Positions 43,619-52,951 of a stretch of DNA of 64,000 bases are shown here, piece after piece. The notes beneath the pieces were generated by a model. That model ran no database searches. It saw only the letters and a program-made list of their open reading frames with translations, and had not been told where the DNA came from. The stretch is from contig CALMJK010000017.1 of the NCBI GenBank assembly GCA_937864225.1, positions 1-64,000 of the forward strand. The letters are read 5' to 3'. The DNA is from an uncultured bacterium (GTDB lineage: Bacteria; Krumholzibacteriota; Krumholzibacteriia; LZORAL124-64-63). The number at the start of each line of letters is the position of its first letter. Within the stretch, counting starts at the first letter, position 1. A program made the position numbers and the translations under genes.

Positions 43619-44709
43619 CGCCCCGCCCGCGCCAGCCGGCGGACCATCCACCAGACGATCGCGATCGCCGCGACGAGCAGGAGCGCGAACAGCGCGATGT
43701 TGACGCTCTGCGTCGCCACCGCGACCGGCAGCGACCCGACATGCTCGGCCAGCTGTGTCTGGCGCGCGAAATCCCGCGTCAGCACCATGACGATCATCGT
43801 CAGGGCGGCGACGACCGTCACGGGCGTCAGGCTCGCCTGGTCGCGCCGGCGAGCCCGCGCGGCGAGAGCGATCAGCGCCAGGGCCGACACCACGCCCAAC
43901 GCCAGCAGTCCCGTCGCGTGCCCAGAGCCGCCCATGAACCGCCGCAGGACGTCGCGCTCGAGCGCGAGCAGGAACCAGAGGCCCACGGCGACATTGGCCA
44001 TCGTCAGCCAGCCCAGGGCGCCCAAGCCCACGCGGCGCATGAGCCGGGCACCCTCGGGATCGCTCCCGCGCCGGGCCTTGCCCCAGAGCGCCAGCAACAG
44101 GCCGCCGATCGCGACGGCTCCGCTCAGCGCGTGTAGCCAGCGCGGCACGACCTGGGGATCGCCGAGGTTCCAGTTCGCGCCGCGCGGGTTGCCAAAATAC
44201 AGGGTCGGCCAACGATCCGGGCGCAGCAGCAGCGTCGCGTTGTTGACCTGGATCAACGCGATCAGCGCGAAGATCGCCGCCGTTGCCGCCAGCAGAGGCG
44301 CGCGCCAACCGGCGAGGCGGGCGCCGCGGAACGACTCGAGATAGGCGCCATAGTAGGCGACGATCAAGAGCGGGATCAGCGAAAACCACGGCCAAGCCAT
44401 GATCACGCTGGCCGCGAAGAAGAACCGCCCATGGAGCGCCTGCAAGAAGAGCAGCGGCGCGACGCCCAACGTCACGGTCGCCGCCACGCACACGGGCAGG
44501 GCCTTGCCGATCCTGCCGGCGACGTCGGCGGCGCCTCGCACCGCGCCGGCGCGTCCGCGCAGCCAGAGCGCCAGCACGGCGCCCCCGACCAGCGCGTTCA
44601 TGGCGACGAGATGCAGGGTGAAGGTGAGCAGCAGCAGGACATGAAGCAGCGCAGCGGGCGCCGGCAGGGGCAGGGCGTCGGGGGTCGGCACGATCGGCGT
44701 GGGGTTCAT
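43615..44709 (-). CDS. integral membrane protein, partner of the bd-like/cytochrome c protein (CydA'/CydB-like candidate)
   Basis: LLLLTFTLHLVAMNALVGGAVLAL resembles the conserved first helices of the neighbouring subunit; start overlaps the stop of the 44706 CDS. Confidence 0.6.
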   Translation of the reverse strand: MNPTPIVPTPDALPLPAPAALLHVLLLLTFTLHLVAMNALVGGAVLALWLRGRAGAVRGAADVAGRIGKALPVCVAATVTLGVAPLLFLQALHGRFFFAASVIMAWPWFSLIPLLIVAYYGAYLESFRGARLAGWRAPLLAATAAIFALIALIQVNNATLLLRPDRWPTLYFGNPRGANWNLGDPQVVPRWLHALSGAVAIGGLLLALWGKARRGSDPEGARLMRRVGLGALGWLTMANVAVGLWFLLALERDVLRRFMGGSGHATGLLALGVVSALALIALAARARRRDQASLTPVTVVAALTMIVMVLTRDFARQTQLAEHVGSLPVAVATQSVNIALFALLLVAAIAIVWWMVRRLARAGR

Positions 44710-46265
44710 CGCGCGTCACCTCCCGGGGCGGCGCCGACCGGCGCGACGGCCGGCGCTGCCGCCAGCGCCACCAGCTGGTCCAGGAGTCGCTGTCGCTGAG
44801 CGGGCGCCGCCGCGTAGGGCGGCATCGCGTCGGTCAGCTCGTGGAGCGTGTCGAGCAGAGCGGACAACTCGGCACGCGACAGGCCGGACAGGCTCTCGCG
44901 CAGGGGCCGGAAACCGTCCGTCGTGTGACAGAGTCCGCACGACACGCGCCAGGCCTCGCGCGCGGCCGCGGCGGGCGCCGTGGGCATGGCCGCGGCCGCG
45001 GAGCGCATGGTCCGCAGGTGGGCGGCCAGGGCCTCGGTCTCCGCGGGCGTGCCGTGCCAGGCCGGCATCAGGCCGCGCACGTGCTGCAGGCGCGGCAGGA
45101 GGTTGCGCACCGTCGCGTCGTCCCAGTGCGCCAACCAGGGGCGCAAGCCGTTGTAGCCGTCTCGCGTGTGGCAGCAGGCGCAGTGATTCCTGTACAGCTC
45201 GCCGCCGAACGCCGCGGGATTTTCCGCCGGCCTGGCGCGCGGATCCAGCCACTTCGTGTGGGCCGCCACGCCGTCGGCCACCAGGTGTTCTTCCTGCTCG
45301 ACGCGCAGGCCGGTGCTGTACAGATAGCCGTGGATCGTGTACGGCTTGCGGCCCGCTTCGCGCGTCCACTCGCCGGCCGCGAACACCAGCAGGCCTGCCG
45401 TCGCCAGCAGCGCGGCGCCGAGCCGGTTCCAGCGCGCGGGCAGCAGCAGCGGCCAGAGGGCCAGCAAGATCATCGCCGCGACGCCGACCACGAGCCAGCG
45501 CGCCACGAGTGGCAGGATCGGGATGGCGCCCAGGACGGCGTCGCTCCAGCCCGGGAAGACGCCGCGATACCAGATTCCCGCTGCGGATCCCAGCAGTAGG
45601 GCGGCCAGCACCCAGGCGGCGTTCCAGCGCACGCACCAGGCGCGCGCCGTCGTGCGCGGCAGCGCGGTGGCCGTGATCAGCGCGAACAGTCCGGCCTGTC
45701 CCAGAGCGAGCGCCGTGCGCGCCGTCAGCGACGGGAAATACGTCGGATTGAAGAAGCCGGCCCAGAAACTGCGGTTCTCCAGCCACTCGCCCGGCGTCAG
45801 CATGAAGGTGACTATGCCGTTGATGACGGCCAGGCTCGCCCAGGCCGCGACGAAGTAGATCCAGCCCACGACCAGGTGGACGCGGCGGTCGAGGCGATCC
45901 CATCCGTACCAGTAGACCATGGCCGCGGCGATCTCGATCACGAAGAAGGTCCACTCGATCGCCCATCCCCACAGGTAGGCGTGGATCAGGGCGGACACGG
46001 CGGAGGGCGAAACCAGCGCGATCGTGAACCAGATGCCCACGCCCGTGATCGCTCCGAACACGAGCGTCAGCAGCAGGAAGAAGCGACTGTGCGCGCGCAC
46101 GACGTCGAGCAGCTGCGCGTCGCGACGCCGGCGCGCGACGCTCTCCGTGACGACCAGCCACAGGCCGCCGCCGACGGCGAAGTGGGAGACGAAGACGTGC
46201 AGGATCGACACCACCGCAATCAGCGCGCCGCCGCCCATCGCCAGTTCCCAGACCGGGTAGTTCAA
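44706..46265 (-). CDS. cytochrome bd-like subunit I with C-terminal di-heme c-type cytochrome domain
   Basis: ILHVFVSHFAVGGGLWLVVTE, LIHAYLWGWAIEWTFFVIEIAAAMVYWYGW; two CxxCH motifs (CACCH, CGLCH). TTG start at 46265 with GGAGG RBS. Confidence 0.75.
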   Translation of the reverse strand: MNYPVWELAMGGGALIAVVSILHVFVSHFAVGGGLWLVVTESVARRRRDAQLLDVVRAHSRFFLLLTLVFGAITGVGIWFTIALVSPSAVSALIHAYLWGWAIEWTFFVIEIAAAMVYWYGWDRLDRRVHLVVGWIYFVAAWASLAVINGIVTFMLTPGEWLENRSFWAGFFNPTYFPSLTARTALALGQAGLFALITATALPRTTARAWCVRWNAAWVLAALLLGSAAGIWYRGVFPGWSDAVLGAIPILPLVARWLVVGVAAMILLALWPLLLPARWNRLGAALLATAGLLVFAAGEWTREAGRKPYTIHGYLYSTGLRVEQEEHLVADGVAAHTKWLDPRARPAENPAAFGGELYRNHCACCHTRDGYNGLRPWLAHWDDATVRNLLPRLQHVRGLMPAWHGTPAETEALAAHLRTMRSAAAAMPTAPAAAAREAWRVSCGLCHTTDGFRPLRESLSGLSRAELSALLDTLHELTDAMPPYAAAPAQRQRLLDQLVALAAAPAVAPVGAAPGGDAR

Positions 46266-47464
46266 GGGCTCCTCCCTTCGGGAGCGGGCCGTGGAGGCCA
46301 GGACAGGCGCCTGGCCAGGTGCGCCTGCGCTGCGACGGCTAGTCCCATGACCGCGGCGGCCAGCGGGTAGGGCAACGCCAGGCTGCCGCTGGCGCGCACC
46401 GCGCCGCCGGCGGTCAGTGGCACCGCGAAGTTGGCCGCCCCGATCAGCGACTCGTGGATGCCGGCGTTGCGCCCCTTGCCGGTCGGCGCTTGCAGACTGT
46501 AGAAGATGCTCGCGGCATAGCACACGCCGAAAGCGCCGCCCAGGATCGGGGCGGCCGCCAGCAGCCAGCCCCATCCTGGCGCGAGGGGCAGCGCCGCCAG
46601 CACCAGCATCGCCGCCAGCTGCGGCACGAGCAGCCGCCGCACCGACCAGGCGAAGCGCACCCGCCCGGCCAGCAGCAGGAATGCCGCCGCCTGGGCCAGA
46701 TAGATCGCGGCCAGGAAGATCCCGAAGCGCGCTTCGCTCCAGCCCGAGACGGCGAACCATTTGGGCAATTGGTGGTTGAGCACGCCACCCGCGCCGAAGG
46801 CGCCGAAATTCGCCAGCCACGCCATGCGGCGAAACGTCGCGGCGGTGGCGGCCGGCACGACGGCCGCCGCGTCGGCGCCGCCGGGGGCAGCGCGTCCGCC
46901 GGCGAGGGGGGCGCTGCCGCGCGGCAGCAGCAGGAAGGAGATCGTCACCAGCGCGGCCCCCGTGCCGAACGCCGCCGCGAAGCCGCAGGCAGCGAGCAGC
47001 AGCCCGCCCATCAAGAATCCCAAGGCCTTGCCGACGCCCCAGGCCAGGTTGAAGCGCCCGATTTCGCGCTTGAGATCTTGCGGGCTGGCGAGGTCGCCGA
47101 TGGCGGCCTGCACCGCAGGCCAGTAGAGCGCCGCCCCGGCGCCCAGCAGCGGCATCGCCAGGGCCAGTGGCGCGTGGTCGCGGGCCGCCAAGGCCAGTGC
47201 GCAGAAGGCGGCGAAGCAAAGGCAGCCCCAGGAGTTCATGCCGAAGCGGCCCGCGCGGTCGCTGTGGCGGCCGGCCACGAGGGTCAGTCCGATGTACGTG
47301 ACCGAACTGATCGCGGGGATCGCGCCCAGCGCCAGCGGCCCGCCGCCCAGGGCCAGGATCTTGTAGGGGATGGCCGCCAGGACCAGGAAGAAGCCCGCGT
47401 CCATGCACAGCGCCGAGGCGTAGATGCGGCGCAGGACTTTCTCAACGGATGGGAGGGGCGTCAT
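46262..47464 (-). CDS. MFS family transporter
   Basis: 12-TM pattern; VAGRHSDRAGRFGMN between early TMs; overlaps the downstream TTG start. Confidence 0.85.
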   Translation of the reverse strand: MTPLPSVEKVLRRIYASALCMDAGFFLVLAAIPYKILALGGGPLALGAIPAISSVTYIGLTLVAGRHSDRAGRFGMNSWGCLCFAAFCALALAARDHAPLALAMPLLGAGAALYWPAVQAAIGDLASPQDLKREIGRFNLAWGVGKALGFLMGGLLLAACGFAAAFGTGAALVTISFLLLPRGSAPLAGGRAAPGGADAAAVVPAATAATFRRMAWLANFGAFGAGGVLNHQLPKWFAVSGWSEARFGIFLAAIYLAQAAAFLLLAGRVRFAWSVRRLLVPQLAAMLVLAALPLAPGWGWLLAAAPILGGAFGVCYAASIFYSLQAPTGKGRNAGIHESLIGAANFAVPLTAGGAVRASGSLALPYPLAAAVMGLAVAAQAHLARRLSWPPRPAPEGRSP

Positions 47465-47623
47465 GGCGCGCTACCGTAGGCGCGTGGGGCGGTGGCTGTC
47501 AAGGCGGTGGCCGCGCCGCGCCGGCCGGCGCCCCCGCTCGATTTTCTGGCAACAAATCGCCCGGGGTCGCGTATTCTCTGTCCATTGAGGCTCTTGGCCT
47601 GGGTCGCCGCAGAAGGGAACAGG

Positions 47624-49123
47624 ATGCCCCGGCGTCTGGTCGTCATCAGCATGAGCTTTCTCGCCGTGGCGGGGATCGCCACCGCACTCACCGTGCTCGG
47701 GCAGGATCGCCCCGAATTCACGACCAGATCGGATCGCGCCTGGGCCCTCTATCAGGCGGGGGAGGCGAGGCTGCGCGCCTTCCAATGGGCAGCCGCGGAC
47801 AGCCTGCTGAGCGAGGCCGTTCGCCTCGATCCGGATTTCGCCATGGCGCAGGCCACGCTTGCCTACAACAGGGCTCTGTGGGGCAGGAAGGGCGGCGTCA
47901 AGGAAAGGATCGCCCTGGCGGACAGCCTGGCGCGGAATCTGACGCGCGAGAACGAGCGCATGCTCGTGCAGCTGAGGTTGTGCGACGTCGACAAGAAATG
48001 GAACGCGAAGAAGGACTCGCTTCTGTCGATCCTCGTCGAACGCTTGCCCAGACACCCGCTCGTGATCGTGGCGCGGGCCAACGCGGCCATGATCCGCGGC
48101 GACAACGAGGCGCACGAGTCCGCCTACCGGGAGCTCCTCGATATCGATCCCAATTACGCCTCCGCCTACAACTACCTAGGCTATGCCGCGGCCCGCCGGG
48201 GGCGCTACGAGGAGGCCCTGTCGCACCTGCGTCGATACGCCTTCTTGGCGCCGGATCTGGCCAATCCGCACGATTCCCTGGGTGAGGTCTTGATCTGGAT
48301 CGGGGACTATGAAGCCGCGGAGCGGGAACTGCTTGACGCGTGGCGCAAGCAGCCCGACTTCATCGCGTCGGTGAGCAATCTGATCACCGTGTACGTGGCG
48401 CAGGGGCGACTGGCCAAGGCCGAGGAGTTGATCGAGCGGACGCGTACGGAACTCGCGGGCACGGGAATGGACCTGGCCTTCGACGACCATCTGCTCGGAG
48501 TCTGGTTCCACTACGGTTACCTGGAGCGCGGCGCGCAAGTCGCGGCCCGGCTCGCGCGGAAGGCCGTCGCCGAGCAGTGGGTCAGCCGGGCTTCGGTCAT
48601 GCACAGGGTGATCCGACTCGCGAGTTCCGGCCAGGCCGCCGCCGCCCAAAGCCTGTGCGACTCGCTCGCGGTCGCCGGGCGCGACTCTCATTCGTACAAG
48701 AGCAGCCAGACCGCGCGGCGCCGCATCGAGGCGGAGATCCACATTTATCAGGCCATGGCCTACGAACTGCTGGGTGAGCCCACCGCCGCGATGGCGGAAT
48801 GGGGCCGCGCCCTGGTCGAGATGAACCGCGAGCCGCCTCACGAGCGATGGTGGGTCCACTGGCGTTACGGCGAAAGCCTTCTCGCGCTCGGTCAGGCCGC
48901 CGGCGCGCTCGTTCAAGCCGAACAGGTGCTGTCCACCAACGCCAGCCTGACGGGTCCGCTGCTGCTGCGGACCAAAGCTCTGTCCTCTCTCGGCAGGCCG
49001 GAGGAAGCCCGGCAGGCTCTGGCGCTGGCTGACGCGGCGCTTTCCCTGGCCGACCCCGGGTCGCCGGCGCGCGCGGTCGCTGATTCGCTGCGCGCTCTTT
49101 TACGGCCGTCGCCACCGGTTTGA
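47624..49123 (+). CDS. tetratricopeptide-repeat protein, N-terminal TM/signal
   Basis: MPRRLVVISMSFLAVAGIATAL; ALYQAGEARLRAFQWAAADSLLSEAVRLDPDFAMAQ; NPHDSLGEVLIWIGDYEAAERELLDAW. Confidence 0.82.
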   Translation: MPRRLVVISMSFLAVAGIATALTVLGQDRPEFTTRSDRAWALYQAGEARLRAFQWAAADSLLSEAVRLDPDFAMAQATLAYNRALWGRKGGVKERIALADSLARNLTRENERMLVQLRLCDVDKKWNAKKDSLLSILVERLPRHPLVIVARANAAMIRGDNEAHESAYRELLDIDPNYASAYNYLGYAAARRGRYEEALSHLRRYAFLAPDLANPHDSLGEVLIWIGDYEAAERELLDAWRKQPDFIASVSNLITVYVAQGRLAKAEELIERTRTELAGTGMDLAFDDHLLGVWFHYGYLERGAQVAARLARKAVAEQWVSRASVMHRVIRLASSGQAAAAQSLCDSLAVAGRDSHSYKSSQTARRRIEAEIHIYQAMAYELLGEPTAAMAEWGRALVEMNREPPHERWWVHWRYGESLLALGQAAGALVQAEQVLSTNASLTGPLLLRTKALSSLGRPEEARQALALADAALSLADPGSPARAVADSLRALLRPSPPV

Positions 49124-49288
49124 AGGCGAATCGCGACTGGCGCAGGCCTCGATCTTGCGGTGTCCATTTAGTTCTTCTGCCTCTCCCTGGCGATTACTAT
49201 TATTCCCTCCGCGCGCTTTGCGTGTTCGTCTGCGACCGCCGCGGCGCAGGAACCGCCCCGCGCCATGCCATCGCGCGAAGGAGGATTC

Positions 49289-50812
49289 ATGGCGATCGTC
49301 CTGGACGGCAGCCGCCTGACTGTCGAAAAGCTGGTCCGCATCGCTCGCGATCACGAGCCTGTCGAATTGCATCCAGACGCGTTGGCGCGTCTGCGCGCCT
49401 GCCGCGCCATGCTGGAGCGAAAGATCGCGGCGCACGAGATCATGTACGGAGTCAACACGGGGATCGGCGAATTCTCGGAAGTCGTCCTCACGGACGAACA
49501 GGTCCAGCAATTCCAACGCTACCTCATCTACAACCATTCGGCGGGCATCGGTGATCCCGCCCCCGAGGAGTACGTGCGCGGGGCGATGGCGGGGCGCATC
49601 AATGTCCATGCCCACGGCAACTCGGGATGCCGCCCCGAGATCACGCTGACTCTGATGGAAATGCTCAACCGGGGCGTCACGCCCTTCGTTTGCCAGAAGG
49701 GTTCGGTCGGCGCGTGCGGCGATCTCGCGCCGATGTCCCAGATCGCGCTGCTCATGCTGGGCGAGGGGCAGGCCTGGTACAAGGGCGAGCTTATGCCCGG
49801 AGGGGAGGCGTTGCGGCGCGCGGGGATCGCGGTGCCGGGTCTGCAGGCCCGCGATGGCTTGGCGACCATCAACGGCTCGAACCTCCTGACCGCGATGAGC
49901 GCGATCGCCCTTTATGACATCGACCGCTGGTTGCGGCAGGCGGAAATCGCCTGCGCCATGTCGCTCGCCGCGCTCCACGCGAACCTCAAACCGTACGACG
50001 TTCGCTTGCACCAGGCGCGCGGCTTCCAGGGCGCCGTCCGGAGCGCCCGTTCCATCTTGAAATGCCTGGAAGGAGGCGACCTGCAGACGGGCAAGCTCAA
50101 GAGCAAGGTGCAGGATGCCTATTCCATGCGCTCGTCGCCGCAGGTCATCGGCGCCGCTCACGATGCGGTGGCATGGGCGAAATCCCAGGTGGAGATCGAA
50201 CTCAACGGCGTGGGCGACAATCCCATCTTCCTGCCCGAGCACGAACTGACGCTCACGGGCGCGAACTTCCAGGGCACGCCCGTGTCTCTGCCGATGGACA
50301 TGGTCGGCAGCGCCGTCACGATGGTGAGCGTGCTGTCCGAGCGCAGGCTCAACCGGCTGCTCAATCCGGCCCTGAGCGTGGGATTGCCCGCGTTTCTGAC
50401 CAAGGGGGCCGGCATGTTCTCGGGCCTGATGCTGAGCCAATACACCGCCGACACGCTCATCGTGGAGCAGCGCATTCTCTCCGCGCCGGCCGCCTGCGCC
50501 TCGATTCCCGCGGCGGCCGACCAGGAGGATTTCGTGTCGATGGGGATGAACACGGCCCTCAAGAACGCGCAGATCCTGGACAACGCCCATGGCGTGCTGG
50601 GCATCGAGTTCATGGCGGCCGCGCAGGCGTTGGATTTTCGCGACCTGGCGCCGGGGCGCGGCGTGGAGGCGGCCAAGGCGGTCGTGCGCCGGCACGTCGA
50701 CCACCTGGACATCGACCGTCCCCTATACCCTGACCACACGGCCATGAAGGCGCTCGTTCGCGCCGGCGAGATCCTCGCAGCGGTGGAGGCGGCGGTGGGG
50801 GTGTTGGCCTGA
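49289..50812 (+). CDS. HAL/PAL/TAL-family aromatic amino acid ammonia-lyase or aminomutase with ACG MIO triad
   Basis: MYGVNTGIGEFSEV, KGSVGACGDLAPMSQ (MIO site), NGSNLLTAMSAI, ADQEDFVSMG; RBS GAAGGAGGATTC-ATG at 49289. Confidence 0.88.
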   Translation: MAIVLDGSRLTVEKLVRIARDHEPVELHPDALARLRACRAMLERKIAAHEIMYGVNTGIGEFSEVVLTDEQVQQFQRYLIYNHSAGIGDPAPEEYVRGAMAGRINVHAHGNSGCRPEITLTLMEMLNRGVTPFVCQKGSVGACGDLAPMSQIALLMLGEGQAWYKGELMPGGEALRRAGIAVPGLQARDGLATINGSNLLTAMSAIALYDIDRWLRQAEIACAMSLAALHANLKPYDVRLHQARGFQGAVRSARSILKCLEGGDLQTGKLKSKVQDAYSMRSSPQVIGAAHDAVAWAKSQVEIELNGVGDNPIFLPEHELTLTGANFQGTPVSLPMDMVGSAVTMVSVLSERRLNRLLNPALSVGLPAFLTKGAGMFSGLMLSQYTADTLIVEQRILSAPAACASIPAAADQEDFVSMGMNTALKNAQILDNAHGVLGIEFMAAAQALDFRDLAPGRGVEAAKAVVRRHVDHLDIDRPLYPDHTAMKALVRAGEILAAVEAAVGVLA

Positions 50813-50878
50813 TTCGGCCCCGCGCCGCGAACAGATCGGAAATGGGAATGCTTTCGGGAAAGACTATCTGTCGGTCTC

Positions 50879-50907
50879 TTGACCGCTCTTCAAGAAATCA
50901 GTATCCT
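50879..50907 (+). promoter_or_regulatory. predicted promoter TTGACC-N17-TATCCT upstream of the RiPP-type precursor
   Basis: TTGACC 50879-50884, 17-nt spacer, TATCCT 50902-50907; about 85 nt upstream of the ATG at 50994. Confidence 0.5.
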
Positions 50908-50993
50908 CAGCCCATCCACTCCGGGTTGGAAAACGGGCTGATTGGGCAGTCCGACATCCGGTAACGCCTGGAGGCGGCTTTGGGAGGTGCACC

Positions 50994-51125
50994 ATGATCA
51001 AGCGCGTTCGCGATGAGGAACTGAAGGGTGTGCAGGGAGGCGTTGATTATACGTGTCTATGCGCAATAGACCCGGTGAATAACAAATCCACTGAGTTCCG
51101 CAATTTCAAGAGGATGCAGCACTAG
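50994..51125 (+). CDS. 43-aa putative RiPP precursor with double-glycine leader: MIKRVRDEELKGVQGG-VDYTCLCAIDPVNNKSTEFRNFKRMQH
   Basis: ATG with RBS GGGAGGTGCACC; leader EEL(x)3(V)xGG; Cys-containing core (TCLC); directly precedes a radical SAM/SPASM maturase. Below the ORF-track length cutoff. Confidence 0.72.
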   Translation: MIKRVRDEELKGVQGGVDYTCLCAIDPVNNKSTEFRNFKRMQH

Positions 51126-51197
51126 CACCGAATGTTGATATTGGGCCGCCAGGTGATCCGATTTCCGAGATCGCCTGCGGGAAAAGTCAGGTAGGTG

Positions 51198-51229
51198 ACA
51201 GCCCGGCGGAGCCGCTTCCGCCGGGCTGT
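51198..51229. terminator. strong hairpin between precursor and maturase (attenuator/terminator without T-tract)
   Basis: ACAGCCCGGCGGA-GCCGCT-TCCGCCGGGCTGT, 13-bp perfect stem, 6-nt loop. Confidence 0.6.
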
Positions 51230-51355
51230 GTAGCTATCGTGCCGGCAACAAAGCAGATAACTCTCCGGTAGCCACTTACGCCCTCGAAAGCGCTCCTGTC
51301 AGTGCGTGGCAGGGGTTAGATGTAAAGCCCCCGCCTCGATAAGGTGCGCACCACA

Positions 51356-52876
51356 ATGAGCCAGGACATCACGCTCGCCCATGTTTTTCGTCACGAAGAC
51401 TGTTGGTACATTTTCGACACGGTCACCAGTCAGCTCTACGAATGCAATGATGTCGTGGCGGCCGTTGTGCCGCACCTGGACAAGATCGATCAGGAGCACG
51501 TGCGCAAGAATCTTGTTCAACGGTGGGGAGAAGAAGCGGTTGCGGCCACTCTGCTCGAGATCGACCAGCTGAGGCGGGAAACCGGCGCGCTGACACCGGT
51601 TACCCTGGACATCCAGCCTTTGTCACAGAAGCGCTATGACCCCTCCAAATATGAGAACGAAATCCGACAACTCCAGCTTACGGTCGCGGAACAATGCAAC
51701 CTGCGCTGCCGATACTGCCCCTACACCCTCGGCCGGCCAGGTGCGCGGCGCCACCAAGATGTGTTCATGTCGCGCGAGACAGCCCTGGCGGCGGTAGATT
51801 TCTTCCTGGCCCGTTGCTCCGCCGTCGACCGCCCAGGCATTTCTTTCTACGGGGGTGAACCGCTGCTCAACATCCCTGTCATGCATGCGGTTATCGAGAG
51901 AGCGCGAAGCCACCCTGCAGGCGAACGGATCATAATCAATGTCGACACCAATGGCCTGATCATCGACGAAGATATCGCCCGCTGGTTAGTCGACAACCGC
52001 ATCAACACGCAGATTAGCCTCGATGGTCCCGCCCACGTGCACGATCGCTATCGCACAGCGCTGAGCGGCTGCGGTAGTCATGCCCGTGTTATCGCTGGCA
52101 TCGAAAGGTTGTTGGCTCTGGATCCCGAGTACCATCGCCTGCTTTCTTTCAATGCGGTGCTGGCTCCGCCCTACCGAGTGTTCGCGGATGTCGTCGACTA
52201 CTTCTCGTCATTTCCCCCCTACAAGAAATTCGGCATTGCCGATCCGCCGGACGCCAGCCTTGGCTTTGCGGATCTGAGTTACATGGATTTCACTCCGGTC
52301 GCCGAGATGAGCCGGGAACCTTTGTCCGTTGACCAAGTACTCGCCCCCTATGAGGTGTACTACAAGACCGAATGTGCGGCCGGTCGGCACGAACAGCTGC
52401 CACCCGTTGTGCGTTCGCTGTTCGACGCCGATGTCATTGGTTACCACCAGCGATCCCGCAGTATATTGACCAGCGGACCCTTCGTGCCGACAGGCAGTTG
52501 TCAACCCGGTCAGCGAAAGCTTCATGTACGCGCAGACGGCTCCTTGCTGCCATGCGAGCGCGGCAACGATATCATGTTCATCGGCCATGTCCGGCATGGC
52601 ATCGACCTTCGCGCTGTGGAAGCCCTCTATCGCTCCCTCGTGGACCCGGTCGCCGAACGCTGTCGCAGTTGCTGGGCCATCCGCCTTTGCAAACTGTGCT
52701 TCATTCATCTTGCGGTAAGCCAGTCCGAGCAGAGACGGGATGAAGCGATGGCGATTCCCGAAAGCTTTTGTGCGCAATCGCGTCTAGAAGCCGAGCAGGC
52801 GCTGCGATATTACCTCACACTCGAACGTGCGGGTGGCGAAGGTCTGGCCTGGTTGCAGAAGATTACACGCCTCTAA
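51356..52876 (+). CDS. radical SAM/SPASM peptide maturase with N-terminal PqqD/RRE-like region
   Basis: CNLRCRYC (CxxxCxxC); SCQPGQRKLHVRADGSLLPCERG, CRSCWAIRLCKLC and FCAQSR SPASM cysteines; N-term HVFRHEDCWYIFDTVTSQLYECNDVVAAVV. Confidence 0.85.
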   Translation: MSQDITLAHVFRHEDCWYIFDTVTSQLYECNDVVAAVVPHLDKIDQEHVRKNLVQRWGEEAVAATLLEIDQLRRETGALTPVTLDIQPLSQKRYDPSKYENEIRQLQLTVAEQCNLRCRYCPYTLGRPGARRHQDVFMSRETALAAVDFFLARCSAVDRPGISFYGGEPLLNIPVMHAVIERARSHPAGERIIINVDTNGLIIDEDIARWLVDNRINTQISLDGPAHVHDRYRTALSGCGSHARVIAGIERLLALDPEYHRLLSFNAVLAPPYRVFADVVDYFSSFPPYKKFGIADPPDASLGFADLSYMDFTPVAEMSREPLSVDQVLAPYEVYYKTECAAGRHEQLPPVVRSLFDADVIGYHQRSRSILTSGPFVPTGSCQPGQRKLHVRADGSLLPCERGNDIMFIGHVRHGIDLRAVEALYRSLVDPVAERCRSCWAIRLCKLCFIHLAVSQSEQRRDEAMAIPESFCAQSRLEAEQALRYYLTLERAGGEGLAWLQKITRL

Positions 52877-52951
52877 TTACAACTGCATTACTCATGTCCT
52901 ATACTTCCGTGCGGGAGGTCGCCATGAGACCGCACGAAAGCCCCGCTTAGC

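Noticed and set aside
51095-51275. Second frame after the precursor reading ...FQEDAALAPNVDIGPPGDPISEIACGKSQVGDS..., as a possible extended or second precursor
   Set aside because: It has no ATG/GTG/TTG start or slippery heptamer and overlaps the 13-bp hairpin; an open stretch of this length is unsurprising by chance. It would matter only if reads show an indel in the AATTTC run near 51103.
51299-51520. 73-aa minus ORF opposite the maturase N-terminus
   Set aside because: Shadow of the maturase coding frame with no RBS or recognisable domain.
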